From positions 3,906,001 to 3,970,000 of the forward strand of contig OZ255629.1 of the NCBI GenBank assembly GCA_965276785.1: a stretch of DNA of 64,000 nt. Reading direction: 5' to 3'. Made by a program: the position numbers and the translations under genes. Positions 59,369-64,000 of this stretch are shown piece after piece (within the stretch, counting starts at the first letter, position 1; the number at the start of each line of letters is the position of its first letter). This DNA comes from LMUY01 sp965276785 (GTDB lineage: Bacteria > Pseudomonadota > Alphaproteobacteria > Acetobacterales > Acetobacteraceae). The notes under the pieces are model-generated. The model did not search any database, was not told the DNA's origin, and was given only the letters and a program-made list of their open reading frames with translations.

Positions 59369-59752
59369 TCAACAAGGCGGCGCGAGCCAGTCGTTGAGCC
59401 GGCGATGCGCGCCGGGTTGCGCCAGATCAAGCGCGGCCGGGCGGCCGGCCAGCAGGGTGGCGCCCACGACCGCCGCACGGCTGGCGACCAACGTCCACGA
59501 CGGCAACGCCGGGTCGAGCACCAGCAGGCGGCAACCGGCCCGCAGCGCCTCCATCGCGCGCCCGGCGGCGTCGGCGCAGTCCAGGATGTCGGGGTTGCCG
59601 CCGGCGCCGCGCGCCATCAGCGCCCGCCACCAGCCGCAGCCGGCATACAGCGCGGCACCGGGCCCGGACAGCAGCGTCACCGGCCGGCCGGGTGCCACCG
59701 CCTGCTGCAGGTGCGGCAGCCCGTGCACCACGACGGCGGGAGGAAGCTTCAT
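59369..59752 (-). CDS. Hypothetical protein, possible lineage-specific
   Basis: This 127-residue protein is Ala-rich with GPGAALYAGCGWWRALMARG and AGRAMEALRAGCRLLVLDP; no signal peptide or known motif. The layout recalls small conserved proteins of Acetobacteraceae, but I cannot name the family. A long inverted repeat starts 3 bases before its ATG. Confidence 0.6.
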   Translation of the reverse strand: MKLPPAVVVHGLPHLQQAVAPGRPVTLLSGPGAALYAGCGWWRALMARGAGGNPDILDCADAAGRAMEALRAGCRLLVLDPALPSWTLVASRAAVVGATLLAGRPAALDLAQPGAHRRLNDWLAPPC

Positions 59753-59754
59753 GC

Positions 59755-59788
59755 TTGACCTTCAAGCGGTCCGGCGCTTGATGGTCAA
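59755..59788. promoter_or_regulatory. Long inverted repeat in divergent gap
   Basis: TTGACCTTCAAGCG (59755-59768) and CGCTTGATGGTCAA (59775-59788) pair at 13 of 14 positions around a 6-base spacer. It fills the 60-base gap between two divergent genes and could be an operator for both, or a stem-loop in their leaders. Confidence 0.5.
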
Positions 59789-59812
59789 ATACGGGGCGGG
59801 GAGCGGCGCGGA

Positions 59813-60019
59813 ATGGCGGAGTCGGACCGGGAAGCGGAGGTGCTGGCACGGCTGGAAGCGGCGCTCGATCGCATCTCGCAACGCGGCCCGATCGGCATCC
59901 CGCCCGCGCCGTCCGCCACGCCGTATGCTGCGGCAGACGCCGTCGCGGGCCGGCTCGACGCGTTGATTGCGCAGCTCCGCGGCGCGCTCGAAAGCGGTCC
60001 CGCGGCATTGGAGGAGTGA
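59813..60019 (+). CDS. Small acidic helical protein upstream of zapA
   Basis: This 68-residue protein has a coiled-coil N-terminus (EAEVLARLEAALDRISQRG) and a second helix (VAGRLDALIAQLRGALE). It resembles DUF4164-type proteins found before zapA in alphaproteobacteria, which act in the division ring context. It ends 4 bases before zapA. Confidence 0.65.
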   Translation: MAESDREAEVLARLEAALDRISQRGPIGIPPAPSATPYAAADAVAGRLDALIAQLRGALESGPAALEE

Positions 60020-60023
60020 ACCG

Positions 60024-60389
60024 ATGGCGCAACTCACCATCAAGATCAACGGCTACGCCTACACCGTCGGCTGCGAGGACGGGCAGGAGGCGCATCTCCA
60101 GGACATGGCGGCGCAAATCCAGCAGCGCGTCGACAGCATCAAGGCGCTGGGCGGTAATCCGAGCGGCGAGGGCAAGCTGCTCGTGCTGGCCGCGCTGCTG
60201 ATGGCCGACGAGCTGCATGACAGCGCCCTTGAAGTGAACGCACTGCGCCAGGCGCACATGGCGGAAGGCAATGGCAGTGCGCCGCCCCGCCCTGACGATG
60301 GCGAACCTGCCCGCGTGGCCCGGGAGCGCCGGCTGGCCAAGCTGGCCCGCAAGGCCGAGGACATTGCAGCCAGCATGGAGCCGCCTTAG
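60024..60389 (+). CDS. zapA: ZapA, cell division protein
   Basis: This 121-residue protein begins with the ZapA fold (AQLTIKINGYAYTVGCEDGQE, in parts) and a coiled coil (LLVLAALLMADELHDSALE). ZapA cross-links FtsZ filaments. The order zapA-6S RNA-fau is conserved in many proteobacteria. Confidence 0.9.
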   Translation: MAQLTIKINGYAYTVGCEDGQEAHLQDMAAQIQQRVDSIKALGGNPSGEGKLLVLAALLMADELHDSALEVNALRQAHMAEGNGSAPPRPDDGEPARVARERRLAKLARKAEDIAASMEPP

Positions 60390-60390
60390 A

Positions 60391-60540
60391 TAGGGTGTGC
60401 GGGGCTGCCCGGTTCGTCAGGATCGATCATCCCTCGGGCCGATAAGCATTCTCCTCGGGAACTGGCGCTGCTGTGATCCTGGTCATGGTATCTGGTGCCC
60501 ACCTGCACAAGCAGGCTCGGGAGGATGACATATTCCAACG
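60391..60540 (+). ncRNA. ssrS: Probable 6S RNA
   Basis: The 154-base gap between zapA and fau is the conserved place of 6S RNA, which sequesters sigma-70 RNA polymerase. CATCCCTCGGGCC (60428-60440) can pair with GGCTCGGGAGGATG (60514-60527) with one bulge, enclosing about 73 bases like the closing stem and bubble of 6S RNA. Ends are approximate. Confidence 0.6.
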
Positions 60541-60543
60541 GCC

Positions 60544-61110
60544 ATGGCGGCTCCGCACACTTCTCTCGGCGAGCAGAAACGCGCGATGCGGGCGCAGGCC
60601 CGCGCGGTGCGCGCGGGCTGCGATCCATCGCTCGGCGACGCCCTGGTGAACTGCGTCCTGACCAGTCCCTTGGCGCCGCGCTCTGGCCAGGTGGTGGCGG
60701 GGTTTTGGCCCTTGCCCGGCGAGATCGACACCCGCCCGCTGCTTCATGCCCTACATGCCCGGGGCAACCCGGTTTGCCTCCCGCACACTCCCGGGCGGGG
60801 CCAGACGCTCACCTTCCACACTTGGTCGCCAGGCGCCCCGTTGCAGACGGGCCGCTTCGCCACCCTGCATCCGACTGGCGCGGACGCGGTGCCGGACCTG
60901 TTGCTGGTGCCGCTGTTGGCGTTTGACCGTACCGGCCGGCGGCTGGGTTATGGCGGCGGCTACTACGATCGCACCTTGGCCGCCCTGCCCGGCTGCCCCG
61001 CGATCGGCTGCGCTTTCGCGGCGCAGGAGGTTGCCCATGTGCCGACCGACGCCACGGATGTGCCGCTGCACGCCGTCGCCACCGAAACCGGCTTCATGCT
61101 TTTTTCCTGA
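60544..61110 (+). CDS. fau: 5-formyltetrahydrofolate cyclo-ligase
   Basis: This 188-residue enzyme has the ATP/folate motifs LLVPLLAFDRTGRRLGYGGGYYDRTLA (in parts) near residues 118 to 145. It returns 5-formyl-THF to the folate pool. Synteny with zapA and 6S RNA supports it. Confidence 0.92.
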   Translation: MAAPHTSLGEQKRAMRAQARAVRAGCDPSLGDALVNCVLTSPLAPRSGQVVAGFWPLPGEIDTRPLLHALHARGNPVCLPHTPGRGQTLTFHTWSPGAPLQTGRFATLHPTGADAVPDLLLVPLLAFDRTGRRLGYGGGYYDRTLAALPGCPAIGCAFAAQEVAHVPTDATDVPLHAVATETGFMLFS

Positions 61111-61122
61111 CCAAAGGCAGCC

Positions 61123-61935
61123 ATGCGCATCCTCTTCCTCGGCGACACGGTGGGACGCAGCGGGCGGGAGGGCGCGGCCGCCGCGCTGCCTTTGTTGCGG
61201 GAGCGGCTCGGCATCGACCTGGCGATCGTGAATGCGGAGAACGCCAGCCACGGCTTCGGCTTGGCGCCCGACATGGCCGCCGCCTTGTTTGCCGCCGGGG
61301 CCGACGTGATCACCCTGGGCAACCATGCCTGGGACCGCAAGGAAATCGTCCCCTACATCGCCCAGCAACCGCGCCTGTTGCGGCCGCTGAACTTTCCGCC
61401 GGGCACGCCGGGCGCAGGCTCCGCCGTGGTGGAGGTGCGCGGTGGACGGCGGGCGCTGGTGCTGAATGCGATGGGGCGGCTGTTCATGGATCCGCTGGAC
61501 TGCCCGTTCCGCGGCACGGCCGAGATCCTCTCCCGTTATCGGCTTGGCAGCACGGTGCAGGCCATCGCGATCGACTTCCATGCTGAAGCGACAAGCGAGA
61601 AGCTGGCCTACGCGCACAGCTTCGACGGGCAGGTTTCGCTGGTGGTCGGCACCCACACGCATGTGCCGACCGCAGATCACCAGGTGCTGCCCGGCGGCAC
61701 CGCGTTCCAGTCCGACGCCGGCATGTGCGGCGACTATGACAGCGTGATCGGCATGGCCAAGGAGGGCTCTGCCGCCCGCTTCGTCCGCAAGTTGCCGGGC
61801 GAGCGGCTCGCCCCGGCGGAGGGGGTGGCCACGGTATGCGGCCTGTTGGTCGAGACCGATGACGCGACCGGGCTGGCCCTGCGGGCGGAGCCGGTGCGTA
61901 TGGGAGGGAGACTGTCGCAAATACTACCGAGTTGA
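61123..61935 (+). CDS. YmdB-family metallophosphoesterase
   Basis: This 270-residue protein has MRILFLGDTVGRSGREG, VNAENASHGFG, TLGNHAWDRKE and VVGTHTHVPTADHQVLPGG, the metal ligands of the YmdB cyclic-nucleotide phosphodiesterase family. It probably lowers cyclic AMP-type signals. It lies 12 bases after fau. Confidence 0.92.
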   Translation: MRILFLGDTVGRSGREGAAAALPLLRERLGIDLAIVNAENASHGFGLAPDMAAALFAAGADVITLGNHAWDRKEIVPYIAQQPRLLRPLNFPPGTPGAGSAVVEVRGGRRALVLNAMGRLFMDPLDCPFRGTAEILSRYRLGSTVQAIAIDFHAEATSEKLAYAHSFDGQVSLVVGTHTHVPTADHQVLPGGTAFQSDAGMCGDYDSVIGMAKEGSAARFVRKLPGERLAPAEGVATVCGLLVETDDATGLALRAEPVRMGGRLSQILPS

Positions 61936-62038
61936 TGGCTGTATCATGGACTTGAGGCAACGTTGCGCTGACAAGGCGGTTAGGATTGTGCCAAGCTATT
62001 GTGCCAACCTAAGATCTTGGTTCCGGAAGGAGTCGGTC

Positions 62039-62275
62039 GTGAGTCCAGCGCTGCAAGTCACCCTGTCTGGTGGCCTAAGTTTTGGCATTCCTCTGGTGCT
62101 GGCGGTGCGCGAAGTCATGGCGTTGCGCCGCCGCCCGCGTGGTTCGGGCGGCGGCCCGGGACCGAGCCCGACGCCCCCGCCCTTGCCGCTCGGCGGCGGC
62201 AGCCGCAGCCTGCCGGTATGCCTTATCCCGACCGACCAATGGCGCGCGCCCGCGCGTGCCCGCGAACTGGTTTGA
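62039..62275 (+). CDS. Small membrane-anchored protein
   Basis: This 78-residue protein starts with GTG behind GGAAGGAG (6 bases). One hydrophobic helix (about residues 8 to 25, LSGGLSFGIPLVLAVREV) is followed by a basic, Gly/Pro-rich tail. Function is unknown. Its stop overlaps a possible TTG start of the next lipoprotein. Confidence 0.6.
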   Translation: MSPALQVTLSGGLSFGIPLVLAVREVMALRRRPRGSGGGPGPSPTPPPLPLGGGSRSLPVCLIPTDQWRAPARARELV

Positions 62276-62451
62276 CCGCACGCTGGCTCGTCGCTGCTGC
62301 GCTGCTCATGCTGGCAGCTTGCAGCTTCCCGCAACCGCGCGCGCGCATTCCATCCTCAGGCAACACGTCTGACAATGGCGGGGCCGACGCTGAACTCGGT
62401 ATACAGCCGCCCGGCGTTAGCAACTTTCCGTACCGCACGCAGCATCCCTGA
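62272..62451 (+). CDS. Small lipoprotein
   Basis: This 59-residue protein has a signal peptide with lipobox LAAC (WLVAAALLMLAAC) and a Ser/Asn/Pro-rich tail. The TTG at 62272 overlaps the previous stop and gives an ideal signal peptide; ATGs at 62218 and 62239 are alternatives. Function is unknown. Confidence 0.6.
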   Translation: MTARWLVAAALLMLAACSFPQPRARIPSSGNTSDNGGADAELGIQPPGVSNFPYRTQHP

Positions 62452-62482
62452 GCAGCATCCCTGGGCCGCATCCCTGGGCCGC
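62439..62482. repeat. 13-base tandem repeat
   Basis: Three successive units, GCAGCATCCCTGA, GCAGCATCCCTGG and GCCGCATCCCTGG, plus a partial fourth, run through the lipoprotein stop codon into the gap before yebC. Confidence 0.75.
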
Positions 62483-62549
62483 TTGGTGCGGCGCGGGCCG
62501 CCTGATAGAAGCACGGACTGTTTGCAACAGCCGTGAGACACCAGAGGCC

Positions 62550-63302
62550 ATGGCCGGCCATTCGCATTCCAAGAACATCATGCATCGCAAGGGGGCGCAG
62601 GACGCCCGCCGCGCGCAGCAATTTGCCAAGGTGATCCGCGAGATCACCGTCTCCGCCAAGCAGGGGCTGCCCGACCCGGCGTTCAACCCGCGCCTGCGCG
62701 CCGCTACCGCCGCCGCGCGGGTGATGAACATGCCGAAGGACACGATCGAGCGTGCCATCCGCAAGGCCAGCGAAGCCGGCAGTGGCGATGACTATGCCGA
62801 AGTCCGCTACGAAGGCTATGGACCCGGCGGCATCGCGGTGATCGTGGAGGCGCTGACCGACAATCGCAACCGCACCGCGTCCGACCTGCGCTCCGCGTTC
62901 AACAAAAATGGCGGCACGATGGGCGAGTCGAATTCGGTGGCGTTCCAGTTCAGCCGGGTCGGCGCCGTCGCCTATCCCGCGGGGGCGGCCAGCGCGGATG
63001 CGATGATGGAGGCCGCCATCGAGGCGGGGGCGGAGGACGTGGCGAGCGACGACGACGGCCACGAGGTCACCTGCGCCACCGAGGACTTGTTTGCGGTGCG
63101 CGATGCGCTGGAAGGGCGGTTCGGGCCGCCCGCCTCCGCCAAGCTCGACTGGCGGCCGAGTGTCACGGTGCCGGTGGACGACGCCGAGCGCGCCGCCGCG
63201 CTGCTCAAGCTGCTGGACGCGCTGGAGGCCAATGACGACGTGCAGGCGGTCTACTCCAATGCCGACATCCCAGACGACGTGATGGACCGACTTCCGGCCT
63301 GA
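62550..63302 (+). CDS. YebC/PmpR family protein
   Basis: This 250-residue protein begins AGHSHSKNIMHRKGAQDARR, the YebC signature, and keeps YEGYGPGGIAVIVEALTDNRNRT and GAEDV. YebC proteins aid ribosomes at difficult peptide bonds or regulate transcription. TGATG couples it to ruvC. Confidence 0.96.
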   Translation: MAGHSHSKNIMHRKGAQDARRAQQFAKVIREITVSAKQGLPDPAFNPRLRAATAAARVMNMPKDTIERAIRKASEAGSGDDYAEVRYEGYGPGGIAVIVEALTDNRNRTASDLRSAFNKNGGTMGESNSVAFQFSRVGAVAYPAGAASADAMMEAAIEAGAEDVASDDDGHEVTCATEDLFAVRDALEGRFGPPASAKLDWRPSVTVPVDDAERAAALLKLLDALEANDDVQAVYSNADIPDDVMDRLPA

Positions 63303-63808
63303 TGGTGTGCCTGATGGGCATCGACCCGGGTTTGCGCTTCACCGGCTGGGGCATGGTCGAGGCGGACGGCAACCGCTTACGCTACATCGCCGACGGCGTG
63401 ATCGCGACCGACGGCGAGCAGCCGGTGCCGGATCGATTGCGCACGATCTACAACGCTCTGATAGCGCTACTGGCAACGCATCGCCCGCAGGAGGCAGCGG
63501 TCGAAGAGACGTACGTCAACCGCAACGGCGCCGCGACGCTCAAGCTTGGCTATGCCCGTGGGGTGGCATTGCTGGCGCCGGCCTTGGCGGGGATCCCGGT
63601 GGTGGAATATGGCGCGCTTTCGGTCAAGAAATCCGTCGTCGGCACGGGGAGTGCCAGCAAGGAGCAGGTGACGATGATGGTGCGGCGGCTGCTGCCCGGC
63701 GCCCTGCTGCGCCGCGCCGACGCCGCCGATGCGCTGGCGGTGGCGATCTGCCACGCCCATCACCGCGCCACCGGGCTGCGGCTGGCGACCGGGATGGCGA
63801 TGGCGTGA
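63302..63808 (+). CDS. ruvC: RuvC, Holliday junction resolvase
   Basis: This 168-residue nuclease has the acidic residues in GIDPGLRFTGWG, AAVEETYVNRN and RRADAADALAVAICHAH. It cuts Holliday junctions with RuvAB, whose genes lie outside the window. The ATG at 63302 overlaps the yebC stop; an ATG at 63317 is possible. Confidence 0.95.
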   Translation: MVCLMGIDPGLRFTGWGMVEADGNRLRYIADGVIATDGEQPVPDRLRTIYNALIALLATHRPQEAAVEETYVNRNGAATLKLGYARGVALLAPALAGIPVVEYGALSVKKSVVGTGSASKEQVTMMVRRLLPGALLRRADAADALAVAICHAHHRATGLRLATGMAMA

Positions 63809-63848
63809 TGACAACCGATGACAACGAACCTGGCAAAACCTTTTCGTC

Positions 63849-63986
63849 GTCATGCCAAGGCTCGACCTTGGCATCCACGGCGAACCCGCGGCTGACGTAC
63901 GCCGAATTTCGCAAGGGTGGCTGCCACCCGCGGCATCATGTCACTGGCAATACCCCGTGGATGCCAGGGTCGAGCCCTGGCATGAC
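63849..63986. repeat. Paired inverted palindromic repeats after ruvC
   Basis: Two arms (63849-63880 and 63955-63986) are near-perfect inversions of each other. Each also folds alone: ATGCCAAGG/CCTTGGCAT and ATGCCAGGG/CCCTGGCAT around 5-base loops, ending CATCCACGG or beginning CCGTGG. It is the GTCATGCC...GGCATCCACGG family seen at 49993. No gene follows ruvC in the window. Confidence 0.75.
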
Positions 63987-64000
63987 AATGCCTTCGTGAT

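Overview
The window is GC-rich, tightly packed DNA whose housekeeping genes (serS, tatB-tatC, scpA-scpB, nagZ, zapA with a probable 6S RNA and fau, yebC-ruvC, yajC, thiE, aat) point to an alphaproteobacterium. Several small lineage-type proteins, together with the nicotinate, LivMG-fusion and MsrQ genes, would suit Acetobacteraceae or another Rhodospirillales family; that placement is inference. Many neighbouring genes are coupled by ATGA, GTGA or TGATG stop/start overlaps. No insertion sequence, CRISPR array, tRNA or rRNA was seen.

Bases 1 to about 19.2 kb hold a type III secretion system (T3SS) in the rhizobial arrangement. Leftward from a divergent promoter region at about 6.5 kb run nolW/rhcC1, a small secreted-type protein, a large harpin-like Ala/Pro/Ser protein, a needle/pilin candidate, sctD, sctV and a nolX/hrpF-like translocator that leaves the window. 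Rightward runs one coupled operon, nolB-nolT-nolU-nolV-rhcN-sctO-rhcQ-rhcR-rhcS-rhcT-rhcU, closed by a lytic transglycosylase. After a repeat and a small DNA-binding-like gene come a secretin of the Tad/CpaC type, a CpaD-like lipoprotein and a convergent TadD-like TPR lipoprotein, which look like a Tad outer-membrane module serving the T3SS. Notable details are an SctU with NATF in place of the NPTH self-cleavage motif, a strong in-frame internal start for SctQ-C, and a four-repeat harpin-like candidate substrate.

From 19.5 to 29 kb lies a nicotinate catabolic locus: nicAB (molybdenum hydroxylase fused to three cytochrome c motifs), an enamidase, and divergently a 6-hydroxynicotinate reductase followed by UPF0280 and DUF1185 genes. 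It joins a respiratory hydroxylase to the reductive tetrahydronicotinate route. An ABC importer of the spermidine/putrescine type and a GH63-like glycosidase follow (29-35 kb), then a TetR/oxidoreductase pair with a probable operator, a gamma-glutamyltransferase facing a peptide-binding protein, and a liv importer with fused LivM-LivG (40.2-44.8 kb).

From 44.8 to 64 kb the content is mainly core: an extended MsrQ-like protein, two paralogous periplasmic proteins, aat, yajC, a DUF815 ATPase, a TetR regulator, serS, tatCB, scpBA, an M50 protease, nagZ, thiE, class I aldolase, zapA, 6S RNA, fau, ymdB, yebC and ruvC. Palindromic dispersed repeats recur at about 15.4, 25.7, 28.2, 49.8-50.3, 59.2 and 63.9 kb. 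One appears to have supplied the last residues of the UPF0280 protein.
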